A stretch of DNA of 64,000 nucleotides from Bradyrhizobium sp. CCGUVB4N. Its GTDB lineage: Bacteria > Pseudomonadota > Alphaproteobacteria > Rhizobiales > Xanthobacteraceae. Numbering within the stretch: position 1 is the stretch's first letter; every line of letters starts with the position of its first letter. A program made the translations under genes and the position numbers. This document shows positions 35,616-43,609 of the stretch, piece after piece. Location: contig NZ_JANADP010000001.1 of NCBI RefSeq assembly GCF_024199945.1, positions 4,092,001 to 4,156,000 on the forward strand. The letters are read 5' to 3'. The notes beneath the pieces are model-generated. The model saw nothing but the letters and a program-made list of their open reading frames with translations, had not been told where the DNA came from and searched no databases.

Positions 35616-37505
35616 ATGGCCTTTTACGTCGTACAGTTTCTGACCGGTCTCGCCAGCGCAGCGTCGCTGTTCCTGGTGGCCTCGGGCCTGTCGATCATCT
35701 TTGGCGTGACGCGGATCGTGAATTTCGCGCATGGCGCCTTCTACATGATCGGCGCCTATATCGCCTTCACGCTGACCGAGCGCTTATCCGGCGCGTTCGG
35801 CTTCTGGGGCGGGGTGGTCGTGGCGGCGCTGGCCGTGGCGCTGATCGGCGTCCTCGTCGAGATGGTGCTGCTCCGGCGGATCTACCACGCGCCCGAACTG
35901 TTTCAGCTGCTCGGTACATTCGGCCTGACCCTGATGGTCGAGGATCTCGTGGTGCTGATCTGGGGGCCCGACGATCTCGTCGGCCGCCGCGCGCCGGGCT
36001 TCAAGGGCGCGGTCGATTTCTTCGGCCAGAACATCCCGAGCTATGATCTGTTCCTGATTGCGCTGGGCCCCGTCGTGCTCGGTGTGCTCTGGCTGTTGTT
36101 CCAGCGCACGCGCTGGGGCGTGCTGGTGCGTGCGGCGACGCAGGACCGCGACATGGTCGCCGCGCTCGGCGTCAATCAGAAATGGCTGTTCACCTCCGTG
36201 TTCGCGGTCGGCGTCTTCCTCGCGGCCCTTGGCGGCGCGCTCCAGATCCCGCGCGATGCCGTGCATCACGCCATGGATCTGCGCATCATCGTCGAGGTCT
36301 TCGTCGTCGTCGTCATCGGCGGCCTCGGCAGCATCGTCGGTGCGTTCGTCGCGGCCGTGCTGGTGTCCGAGCTGAACGCCTTCGGCATCCTTATCTTCCC
36401 GAAGATCTCCATCATCCTGGTCTTCCTGGTGATGGCTGTGGTGCTGATCGTTCGGCCCTGGGGCCTGTTCGGCAAGCCGGAGGCGGCCGCGCGCAAGACG
36501 CCGGGTCTCACCGTCAATCCCTGGCGTCCCTTGACGTCGAACGAGCGGCTCGCCTCGCTGGCAGCACTGGTGGTCGCGGCCATGCTGCCGCTGTTCGCCG
36601 GCAATTATGCGCTGACCGTTGGCTCGGAGATCGCGATCTTCGTGATCTTCGCCGTCAGCCTGCACTTCCTGATGTCGGTCGGCGGGCTCGCGTCCTTTGG
36701 CCACGCGGCCTATTTCGGCCTCGGCGCCTATGGCGTCGCCTTCCTCGCCAAGATGGCGGGGCTGCCGATGATCGTCTGCCTCTTGCTTGGACCGCTGCTT
36801 GGTTGCATGGGGGCTGCCGTGTTCGGCTTCTTCGCCGTGCAGCTCTCCGGCGTCTATTTTGCGATGCTGACGCTGGCCTTCGCGCAGATCGTGTGGTCGA
36901 TCGCGTTCCAGTGGGTCAGCGTCACCGGCGGTGACAACGGCATTCTCGGTGTCTGGCCGGCGAGCTGGGCGGCGAGCCCGTCGCATTTCTACTGGCTCGC
37001 GCTCGGCGTCGCGGCGCTCGTGACCGTTGCGCTGCGGATCGCGGTGTTTTCGCCATTCGGCTACGCGCTCCGCGCCACGCGTGACTCGCTGCTGCGCAGC
37101 GAGGCGGTCGGCATCAACGCCAAGCGAATCCAGTGGACCGCGTTCGTCATCGCGGGCACCACCGCCGGCATCGGCGGCGCGCTGTTCGCCTACCTCAAGG
37201 GCAGCGTCTTCCCCGACAATCTCGGCATCTCGCTCTCGGTCGATGCGCTGGTCATGGTGCTGCTCGGCGGCGTCGAGACGGTGTCGGGCGGGGTGATCGG
37301 CGCCATCGTCTACAAGGCGCTCAACATCTGGCTGGTGAGCCAGACCGATCTGTCGAAACTCGTGCTCGGCGGCTTCATCGTGCTGATCGTCGTCGTCTTC
37401 CCCAAGGGCATTGTCGGCATGCTGGAGTTGCTGGCGCAGCGCCGCAGGAAGTCGTCGCCGCCGGGATCTTCCCTGCTGGCCAAGCCGATCGAGTCCGCCG
37501 AATGA
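35616..37505 (+). CDS. livHM: Fused LivH-LivM-type ABC permease
   Basis: 629 residues, about twice the size of a single permease. The N-terminal half is LivH-like (ASLFLVASGLSIIFGVTRIVNFAHGAFYMIGAY, then RTRWGVLVRAATQDRDMVAALGVN). The C-terminal half is LivM-like (SVGGLASFGHAAYFGLGAYGVAFLAK, then FGYALRATRDSLLRSEAVGINAKRI). Both halves carry the EAA-like cytoplasmic loop. Such fusions are known in alphaproteobacteria. The stop overlaps the next start by four bases, giving tight stoichiometry with the ATPases. Confidence 0.9.
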   Translation: MAFYVVQFLTGLASAASLFLVASGLSIIFGVTRIVNFAHGAFYMIGAYIAFTLTERLSGAFGFWGGVVVAALAVALIGVLVEMVLLRRIYHAPELFQLLGTFGLTLMVEDLVVLIWGPDDLVGRRAPGFKGAVDFFGQNIPSYDLFLIALGPVVLGVLWLLFQRTRWGVLVRAATQDRDMVAALGVNQKWLFTSVFAVGVFLAALGGALQIPRDAVHHAMDLRIIVEVFVVVVIGGLGSIVGAFVAAVLVSELNAFGILIFPKISIILVFLVMAVVLIVRPWGLFGKPEAAARKTPGLTVNPWRPLTSNERLASLAALVVAAMLPLFAGNYALTVGSEIAIFVIFAVSLHFLMSVGGLASFGHAAYFGLGAYGVAFLAKMAGLPMIVCLLLGPLLGCMGAAVFGFFAVQLSGVYFAMLTLAFAQIVWSIAFQWVSVTGGDNGILGVWPASWAASPSHFYWLALGVAALVTVALRIAVFSPFGYALRATRDSLLRSEAVGINAKRIQWTAFVIAGTTAGIGGALFAYLKGSVFPDNLGISLSVDALVMVLLGGVETVSGGVIGAIVYKALNIWLVSQTDLSKLVLGGFIVLIVVVFPKGIVGMLELLAQRRRKSSPPGSSLLAKPIESAE

Positions 37506-38293
37506 GTGTTGCACCCCCACTTCTCGCGGTCGAAGGCCTGACCAAATCCTATGGCGGCATCCACGCCGTGCGCGGCGTCTCGTTCTCGCTGCGCGCCGGC
37601 GAGATCCTGGCGCTGATCGGCCCGAACGGTGCAGGCAAGAGCACGTGCTTCGACATGCTCAACGGCCAGAACCGGCCCGATACCGGCCATGTCCGTCTGC
37701 TGGGTGAAGAGACCACCGGCAAAAAGCCGCGCGAGATCTGGCGGCTCGGCGTTGGACGCACCTTCCAGATCACGGCGACCTTCGCCACCATGACCGTGCG
37801 CGAGAACGTCCAGGTCGCGCTGATCTCGCACGGCAAGCAGCTGTTCAATCTCTGGGGCTCGGCGCCGAATGTCGACCGCGGCGAGGCCGGCCGCCTGCTC
37901 GAGCTCGTCGGCATGGGCGGCTATGCCGATCGTCCCTGCGGCGAGCTTGCCTATGGCGACCTCAAGCGGCTCGAGCTCGCGGTGGCGCTCGCCAACGATC
38001 CAAAACTGCTCCTGATGGACGAGCCGACCGCCGGCATGGCGCCGCGCGAGCGTGTCGAGCTGATGCGGCTCACCGCGCAGATCGCGCGGGAAAAGTCGAT
38101 CGGCGTGCTCTTCACCGAGCACGACATGGACGTGGTGTTCGAGCATGCCGACCGCATCATCGTGCTGAATCGGGGGACGCTGATTGCCGAAGGCTCGCCG
38201 GCCGAGGTGCGCGGCAATCCGCAGGTGCAGGCGATCTATCTCGGCGAGGGTCTGCTTTACGAGGGCGGCCATCGCGAAGGGGCCTCGGCATGA
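37502..38293 (+). CDS. livG: LivG-type ABC transporter ATPase
   Basis: 263 residues. Walker A GPNGAGKSTCFDMLNG, signature region CGELAYGDLKRLELAVALA (LAYGDLK in place of LSGGQ, normal for LivG), Walker B LLLMDEPTAGMAPRE, and the switch His in LFTEHDMDVVFEHADRI. The characteristic GVGRTFQITATFATMTVRENV segment after Walker A is present. The gene is coupled to both neighbours by four-base overlaps. Confidence 0.9.
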   Translation: MSVAPPLLAVEGLTKSYGGIHAVRGVSFSLRAGEILALIGPNGAGKSTCFDMLNGQNRPDTGHVRLLGEETTGKKPREIWRLGVGRTFQITATFATMTVRENVQVALISHGKQLFNLWGSAPNVDRGEAGRLLELVGMGGYADRPCGELAYGDLKRLELAVALANDPKLLLMDEPTAGMAPRERVELMRLTAQIAREKSIGVLFTEHDMDVVFEHADRIIVLNRGTLIAEGSPAEVRGNPQVQAIYLGEGLLYEGGHREGASA

Positions 38294-38994
38294 AGCTCAC
38301 GGTGCAAGACCTCAACAGTCATTACGGCCCCGCGCATATCCTGTTCGACATCGGTTTCGAGGTCGGCGAGGGCGAGGTGGTGGCGCTGCTCGGGCGCAAT
38401 GGCGCCGGCAAGTCGACGACCTTTCGTTCGATCGTCGGCCTCGTCGCGCAGCGAACCGGCCGGATCATGTTCGAAGGCAAGGATGTCTCGGCGAAGCCGA
38501 CGCACGAGATCGTGCGTGAGGGGCTCGGCTATGTGCCGGAGGAGCGCCGCATCTTCACCGATCTGACGGTGGAGGAGAACCTCGAGGTCGGCCGCCAGCC
38601 CAAGCGACCGAATGCACCTCACTGGGATCGCGAAAAGCTCTTCACGCTGTTTCCGAACCTCGGCGAGATGAAAAATCGCCCGGGCGGCCGCATGAGCGGC
38701 GGCGAGCAGCAGATGTTGACCATCGCGCGCACGCTGATGGGCAATCCGTCGCTGGTGCTGCTGGACGAGCCCTCGGAAGGCCTGTCGCCAAAAATCGTGG
38801 AGCAGATGGTCGATGCCATCCTGACCATGAAGAAGGAAGGCGTCAGCATCGTCGTCTCCGAGCAGAATCTGCACTTTGCGCGGTTGATCTCCGATCGCGC
38901 CTATATCATCGAGCGCGGCCGCATCTGCTTTGGCGGGACCATGGCCGAGCTCGACGCGCGTCCGGATATCCGCGACGCGCATCTGTCGTTGTAA
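38290..38994 (+). CDS. livF: LivF-type ABC transporter ATPase
   Basis: 234 residues. It has Walker A GRNGAGKSTTFRSI, the LivF-specific GLGYVPEERRIFTDLTVEENL, signature MSGGEQQMLTIARTLM, Walker B LVLLDEPSEGLSPKIVEQM and SIVVSEQNLHFARLISDRAYII. It completes a five-domain branched-chain-type importer. The MarR gene follows after 24 bases and is probably in the same transcript. Confidence 0.9.
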   Translation: MKLTVQDLNSHYGPAHILFDIGFEVGEGEVVALLGRNGAGKSTTFRSIVGLVAQRTGRIMFEGKDVSAKPTHEIVREGLGYVPEERRIFTDLTVEENLEVGRQPKRPNAPHWDREKLFTLFPNLGEMKNRPGGRMSGGEQQMLTIARTLMGNPSLVLLDEPSEGLSPKIVEQMVDAILTMKKEGVSIVVSEQNLHFARLISDRAYIIERGRICFGGTMAELDARPDIRDAHLSL

Positions 38995-39018
38995 GGGCAA
39001 GGGAAGGGCAGCGCAGGG

Positions 39019-39474
39019 ATGGCGAGGAGCGTCACGGCGAAGAAGAGCGTCAAGCAGGGCAAGCCGCCTTACGTGCTCGACGAACAGGTCGGCTTCATCC
39101 TGCGCCAGGTCTGGCAGCGCCACAGCTCGATCTTCTCGCGCGACATCGGCACCAATCTGACGCCGACGCAGTGGGCCGCGCTGTCGAAGCTCGCCGAGAC
39201 CGGACCGTGCTCGCAGAACCAGCTCGGGCGGCTGACCGCGATGGACGTTGCCACCATCAAGGGCGTGATCGATCGCCTGACCGCGCGTGGCCTGACCGAG
39301 ACCAGCCAGGATCCCGAGGACGGGCGGCGCCTGTTGGTGAGCCTGACGCGCGCCGGTCAGCAGCTTGCGGAAAAGCTCGCGCCGAACGCGATTGCGATCA
39401 CCCGCGAGACGCTGGCCCCGCTCGATGCGAAAGAGCGCGAGCTGCTGATGGCGCTGCTCAACAAGCTGCGGTGA
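39019..39474 (+). CDS. MarR family regulator of the nicotinate-type cluster
   Basis: 151 residues. The winged helix shows LTPTQWAALSKLAETGPCSQNQLGRLTAMDVATIKGVIDRLTARGL and the wing SQDPEDGRRLLVSLTRAG. N- and C-terminal helices (DEQVGFILRQVWQRHSSIF, ELLMALLNKLR) would form the dimer. Pseudomonas nicotinate genes are also controlled by a MarR protein, NicR. This gene ends the transporter operon and is the natural candidate to bind the shared GTATAC palindromes at 31167 and 40912. The effector is unknown, though 6-hydroxynicotinate is the obvious one to test. Confidence 0.85.
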   Translation: MARSVTAKKSVKQGKPPYVLDEQVGFILRQVWQRHSSIFSRDIGTNLTPTQWAALSKLAETGPCSQNQLGRLTAMDVATIKGVIDRLTARGLTETSQDPEDGRRLLVSLTRAGQQLAEKLAPNAIAITRETLAPLDAKERELLMALLNKLR

Positions 39475-39488
39475 ATCCCGCTCTTTCA

Positions 39489-39618
39489 CCGTCACCCTGA
39501 GGTGGCCGCTTCTTCAGCGGCCCTCGAAGGGCGACGGCCCGACTGCAGCTCGGCCGTTCATCCTTCGAGGCTCGCGCGCGGCGCTGTCGCGCCGTGCACT
39601 CGCACCTCAGGATGACGG
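39489..39618. repeat. Inverted-repeat element (family D) between convergent genes
   Basis: CCGTCACCCTGAGGTG at 39489-39504 and CACCTCAGGATGACGG at 39603-39618 are inverted copies matching at 15 of 16 bases. The interior contains GGCCGCTTCTTCAGCGGCC-like and CCTTCGAGG stems. It lies between marR and the enamidase gene, which face each other. Elements with these ends recur in Bradyrhizobium from what I know. Confidence 0.7.
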
Positions 39619-39639
39619 GTCGAGAGCTTTTTGGCGGCT

Positions 39640-40836
39640 CTACTTCGCCACGATCTCCGGCACCCTTCCGGCCGGCGGCGTATTGCGGCTGCGCTGCGTG
39701 CGCACGATGCCATCGATGATGGTCATGCCGATGCCGGGGAGGTCGCCGAGCTGGACGCTCTCCAGGATGGTCTTGCCGGGCGAGTGCTGCGCCTTGTCCA
39801 TGATGACGAAATCGGCGGAGCGGCCGACCTCGATCAGGCCGCAATCGAGCTGCCGCATCCGCGCGGTGTTGCCGGTGGCGAGGCAGAACGCGATCTCGGC
39901 CGGCAGATCGCCGAGCGAGGACAGCATCGAGACCATGCGCAGGATGCCGAGCGGCTGCACGCCGGAACCGGCGGGCGCGTCGGTGCCGAGGATGACGCGG
40001 TGCAGGTCGCCCATCTCGCGCGCGATGCGCAGCGTGAACAGGGCCGAGCGCTCGTTGCCGTTATGCACGAGCTCGAGGCCGCGCTTGCAGCCCTCGCAGA
40101 TGCAGCGGATCTGGTCGTCGGGGAGCGCCGTGTGGCCGCCGTTGATATGGCCGACCACGTCGGTGTCCGCCTCCAGCACCACGTCCTTGTCGATCAGGCC
40201 TGAGCCGGGGATCGAGGGGCCGCCGGTGTGGATGGTGCTCTGGATGCCGTATTTGCGGGCCCAGCCGACCATCTTGCGTGCGGTCGGGCCGTCCTTGACG
40301 CCGCCGAGGCCGACTTCGCCGAGCAGCTTCACACCAGCGGCAGCCAGCTCCTTGAAATCCTCCTCGACCATCTCGCATTCGATCACGGGCGCGCCGGCGT
40401 GAACCTTCACGCCGCCGGGCCGCAGATTCCAGAATGCGCGCTGGGCGAAGATCGCCATGGCCTTCAGCCCGACGACGTCACGCGGGCGGCCGGGCATGTG
40501 CACCTCGCCGGCGGAAATCATCGTGGTGACGCCGCCGTGGAGGTTACTGTCGATCCAGCCGATCTGGTTCTGGCGCGGCGTCCAGTCGCCGGCGACGGGG
40601 TGGACGTGGCTGTCGATCAGGCCCGGTGCGACCGTGGTGCCGTTGGCCTCGACGATGGTGGTGGCGTCGTCGGTGTTGAGGTCCTTGAAGCGGCCAATCG
40701 CGGTGATCTTGCCGTTCTCGGCGACGATGGTGTCGCCATCCAGGATCGGCTTTTCCATCGCGCCGGACAGGATCAGGCCGATATTGCGGATCACGAGCTT
40801 CGAGGGTCCGGTGGCCTGGGGTGCGTCATGCGCCAT
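39640..40836 (-). CDS. Enamidase-like amidohydrolase
   Basis: 398 residues of the metal-dependent amidohydrolase superfamily. The first metal site is HVH at 77-79 (GLIDSHVHP). Later metal-region motifs are ECEMVEEDFKELAAAGVKLLGEVGLGG, STIHTGGPSIPGSGL, VGHINGGHTALPDDQIRCI and VILGTDAPAGSGVQPLGILR. This pattern matches enamidase of nicotinate fermentation, which hydrolyses 1,4,5,6-tetrahydro-6-oxonicotinate to 2-formylglutarate and ammonia. The presence of a 6-hydroxynicotinate reductase, which makes that substrate, supports it strongly. It is divergent from the ferredoxin reductase gene, and the space between holds the same palindromes as the nicA-hnr gap. Imidazolonepropionase-like alternatives are less likely in this context. 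Confidence 0.8.
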   Translation of the reverse strand: MAHDAPQATGPSKLVIRNIGLILSGAMEKPILDGDTIVAENGKITAIGRFKDLNTDDATTIVEANGTTVAPGLIDSHVHPVAGDWTPRQNQIGWIDSNLHGGVTTMISAGEVHMPGRPRDVVGLKAMAIFAQRAFWNLRPGGVKVHAGAPVIECEMVEEDFKELAAAGVKLLGEVGLGGVKDGPTARKMVGWARKYGIQSTIHTGGPSIPGSGLIDKDVVLEADTDVVGHINGGHTALPDDQIRCICEGCKRGLELVHNGNERSALFTLRIAREMGDLHRVILGTDAPAGSGVQPLGILRMVSMLSSLGDLPAEIAFCLATGNTARMRQLDCGLIEVGRSADFVIMDKAQHSPGKTILESVQLGDLPGIGMTIIDGIVRTQRSRNTPPAGRVPEIVAK

Positions 40837-40911
40837 GGAAGGGGCTCCTTATTCCTAACTGCAACGCTTTCGATCTTGGGCAGCCTTGACCGCGGGATCA
40901 AGCAGGATTAT

Positions 40912-40942
40912 TCATTAGTATACGAATGATCGTGTACAAACG
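40912..40942. promoter_or_regulatory. Double operator between enamidase and ferredoxin reductase genes
   Basis: TCATTAGTATACGAATGA (40912-40929) is a palindrome with one mismatch. Its right half GTATACGAATGAT matches the site at 31174-31186 exactly. Directly after it, GTGTACAAACG (40932-40942) is the reverse complement of the half-site at 31017. Both motif types are therefore shared by the two divergent promoters of the cluster. Confidence 0.65.
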
Positions 40943-40993
40943 ACGCATAGCTGCCGGCCTCGGAACCGCAATTGACGCGACAGGGAAGCTGAG

Positions 40994-41767
40994 ATGAGCA
41001 ATTTCAATCAGGAAAGCGTTTTGAGCGTCCACCACTGGACCGACACGCTGTTCTCCTTCAAGACCACCCGCAGCCCGACCTTCCGTTTCCGCAACGGCGA
41101 GTTCACCATGATCGGGCTCAAGGTCGGCGAGAAGCCGCTGCTGCGGGCCTACAGCGTCGCCAGCGCCAATTACGAGGACACGCTCGAATTCTTCTCGATC
41201 AAGGTGCCGGACGGCCCGCTGACCTCGCGGCTCCAGCACCTGAAGCAAGGCGACGAGATCATCGTCAGCCGCAAGGCCACCGGCACGCTGGTCATCGACA
41301 ATCTGGAAGCGGGCCGCAACCTCTACCTCATCGGCACCGGCACGGGCCTCGCGCCGTTCCTGAGCGTGATCAAGGACCCCGAGACCTATGAGCGGTTCGA
41401 GAAGGTCGTGCTGCTGCACGGCTGCCGGCATGTGAAGGAACTCGCCTATGGCGAGATGATCACCGAGCATCTGCCGAAGGACGAGATGCTCGGCGAGTAC
41501 ATCCAGAACCAGCTGATCTACTACCCGACCGTGACCCGCGATCCTTTCCGCAACCGTGGCCGCATCACCGACCTCATCACCTCCGGCAAGCTGTTCGACG
41601 ATATCGGCCTGCCGGCGATCGAGGCGGCCCATGACCGTGTCATGATCTGCGGCAGCCCGGCACTGGTTGCCGATACCCGCGTGCTCCTGGGCGAGCGCGG
41701 TTTTGTCGAAGGCAATCATGGCGAGCCGGCCCAGTTCGTGGTCGAAAAGGCCTTTGCCGAGCGCTAA
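40994..41767 (+). CDS. fpr: Ferredoxin-NADP reductase (Fpr)
   Basis: 257 residues. The FAD motif is RAYSVASANYEDTLEFFSI, the NADP motif IGTGTGLAPFLSVI, and the end CGSPALVADTRVLLGERGF..EGNHGEPAQFVVEKAFAER shows the bacterial subclass I tail. It moves electrons between NADPH and ferredoxin or flavodoxin. The shared operators with the reductase gene suggest that it helps supply low-potential electrons to 6-hydroxynicotinate reductase. It could equally be the general oxidative-stress Fpr, since Bradyrhizobium needs one elsewhere too. Confidence 0.9.
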   Translation: MSNFNQESVLSVHHWTDTLFSFKTTRSPTFRFRNGEFTMIGLKVGEKPLLRAYSVASANYEDTLEFFSIKVPDGPLTSRLQHLKQGDEIIVSRKATGTLVIDNLEAGRNLYLIGTGTGLAPFLSVIKDPETYERFEKVVLLHGCRHVKELAYGEMITEHLPKDEMLGEYIQNQLIYYPTVTRDPFRNRGRITDLITSGKLFDDIGLPAIEAAHDRVMICGSPALVADTRVLLGERGFVEGNHGEPAQFVVEKAFAER

Positions 41768-41805
41768 GCCGGGACTACCCGCACAATAACACCGTATTTT
41801 CGCCG

Positions 41806-41827
41806 CGGCGGGGGCGTTGCCCCGCCG
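41806..41827 (+). terminator. Perfect GC-rich hairpin after fpr
   Basis: CGGCGGGG (41806-41813) and CCCCGCCG (41820-41827) form a perfect 8-bp stem with a six-base loop, 39 bases after the fpr stop. There is no T-run, so termination is likely but not certain. Confidence 0.5.
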
Positions 41828-41873
41828 ATTCGGCGCTTGATACACTGTGAGAACGAATCAGCGGAGTTCCCAC

Positions 41874-42200
41874 ATGGTTGCGGACAGCGACAGCAACATC
41901 GCCTGGCACCGGGTTCAGTTGAAGAAGAACCGCGCCGAGTTGAAGGCGCTCGAGACCGCGCGCTTCACGATGGGCGAGATCGCGTCCTCGAAGCGCGACG
42001 GCCAAACCCAGAAGGCGATCGGGGATCTCAAGCGCAAGATCGCGCAGTCCGAGCGCGCGATTGCCGATCACGACAAGCGTACGCGCCGTCCGCTCGGCAC
42101 CGACATGCAAAGCCTGAGCAATGGCAGCTGGAGCCATTGGGACGCCTACACCAACCAGCAGCAGCGCAAGGCCGGCCCGCGCACGCCGGGGCGGGGCTAG
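41874..42200 (+). CDS. Small coiled-coil protein, unknown function
   Basis: 108 residues. A charged helix (WHRVQLKKNRAELKALETARFTMGE, then KAIGDLKRKIAQSERAIADHDK) should form a coiled coil. The tail is Gly/Ser/Gln-rich (SLSNGSWSHWDAYTNQQQRK). GGAG precedes ATG 41874. The codon use is normal for the region. No known domain is recognised and the neighbours give no hint. Confidence 0.65.
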   Translation: MVADSDSNIAWHRVQLKKNRAELKALETARFTMGEIASSKRDGQTQKAIGDLKRKIAQSERAIADHDKRTRRPLGTDMQSLSNGSWSHWDAYTNQQQRKAGPRTPGRG

Positions 42201-42292
42201 GTCCGCTGCGCAGGCCGGGGCGGTTCCAGCCCTTGCGCCCACGGCGCCACTCACCATCTGGTTGAGGCGCCACCAACCACTCCGGTGATCCC

Positions 42293-43609
42293 ATGGCACC
42301 GCGCCTCGATTTCACCAGCGAGGCCTTCTTTCGCGACCCGCCCAAGGCCATCGCGGCCTTGCGGGCGGCCGGCCCTGTCGTCGCGACGCGCTTTCCCCTT
42401 GTCGGCGATGTCTGGATCACCACCACCCACGATGCGACCGCAGAGGTGCTGAAGGACAGCACGATCTTCACGCTGCGCAAGGAAGATGGCGAGGTCGCGG
42501 GCCTGCGCTGGTGGATGCCGGGGCTGGTCAGGACCATCGCCAACAACATGCTGACGATGGACGAGCCGGATCACACACGGCTGCGCAGCATTGTCGACGA
42601 AGCGTTTCGCCGCCGCGCCATCGTTGCGATGGAGCCGCGCATCCGCGCCATCGCGGATGGCTTGGCCGATGAGCTGTTTGCGAACGGCAGCCCGGCCGAT
42701 CTCGTCCAGGGCTATGCGCGCATCCTGCCGCTTTCGGTGATCTCCGAGCTGCTCGGCCTGCCCATGACCGATCGCCCGCGTTTCATCGCCTGGGCCAATG
42801 CGATGTCGTCACTGACGAACGTGGTCAGCTTCTTTCGCCTGCTGCTCGCGTTCCGCAAGATGCGCTTCTATCTCGAACAGCAGTTGCAGATCGCGCGCGA
42901 GCGGGGCGGCGAGGGCCTGATCGCCGAGCTGGTCCAGGTCGAGCGCGAAGGCGGCGAGATCACGCCGGACGAAATGGTCTCCATGGTGTTCCTGTTGCTC
43001 GCGGCGGGCTCGGAGACCACCACGCATCTCATCAGCGGCTCGGTCTACGAGCTGCTCAGGAATCCGGATCTGCGCGACTGGCTGGAGGAGGATTGGAGCC
43101 GTGCCGGGCTGGCGGTGGAAGAATGCTTGCGTTTCGTCTCGCCGGTGCAGTTCTCGAAGCCGCGCTATGTGCGGCGGGATGTCGAACTCGGTGGCGTGCG
43201 CCTGAAGAAAGGCGACCGCGTCATGGTGATGCTCGCGGCCGCCAACATGGACCCGGCGGTGCATGACCAGCCGGAGCGGCTCGATCTCGCGCGAAAACCC
43301 AACCGGCACATCTCCTTCGGCACCGGAATTCATTTCTGCCTCGGCCATCAACTGGCGCGGATCGAAGGCGCGTGCGCGCTCCAGGCATTGTTCACGCGCT
43401 GGCCACGGCTTGGGCTGGCTGTCGATCCGTCACAGATCCATTGGCGCAAGCGGCCGGGGCTCCGCGCAATCGCAAAGCTGCCCGTTGTGGCCGACGGCGG
43501 TGAGCGGCGTCAGCCCGTCGATTTCCGTGATGCGAGCAGATCGCGCTCCCAGCCGAACACCGAGCGGCCGTCGAGATCGGGCGAGGCGGCGCGTTCGCCC
43601 TCGATATAG
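42293..43609 (+). CDS. Cytochrome P450
   Basis: 438 residues. I-helix LLAAGSETTTHL with the proton-relay Thr, the ExxR motif in VEECLRFVSPV, and the haem loop ISFGTGIHFCLGHQLARIEGA with the Cys thiolate ligand. This is a soluble bacterial class I P450 that needs separate ferredoxin and reductase; an fpr gene lies 0.5 kb upstream, though with another gene between. The last 33 or so residues are low in complexity and are encoded over the end of the convergent DUF763 gene. The substrate is unknown. ATG 42293 begins a normal PRLDFTSEAFFRDP start. Confidence 0.9.
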   Translation: MAPRLDFTSEAFFRDPPKAIAALRAAGPVVATRFPLVGDVWITTTHDATAEVLKDSTIFTLRKEDGEVAGLRWWMPGLVRTIANNMLTMDEPDHTRLRSIVDEAFRRRAIVAMEPRIRAIADGLADELFANGSPADLVQGYARILPLSVISELLGLPMTDRPRFIAWANAMSSLTNVVSFFRLLLAFRKMRFYLEQQLQIARERGGEGLIAELVQVEREGGEITPDEMVSMVFLLLAAGSETTTHLISGSVYELLRNPDLRDWLEEDWSRAGLAVEECLRFVSPVQFSKPRYVRRDVELGGVRLKKGDRVMVMLAAANMDPAVHDQPERLDLARKPNRHISFGTGIHFCLGHQLARIEGACALQALFTRWPRLGLAVDPSQIHWRKRPGLRAIAKLPVVADGGERRQPVDFRDASRSRSQPNTERPSRSGEAARSPSI

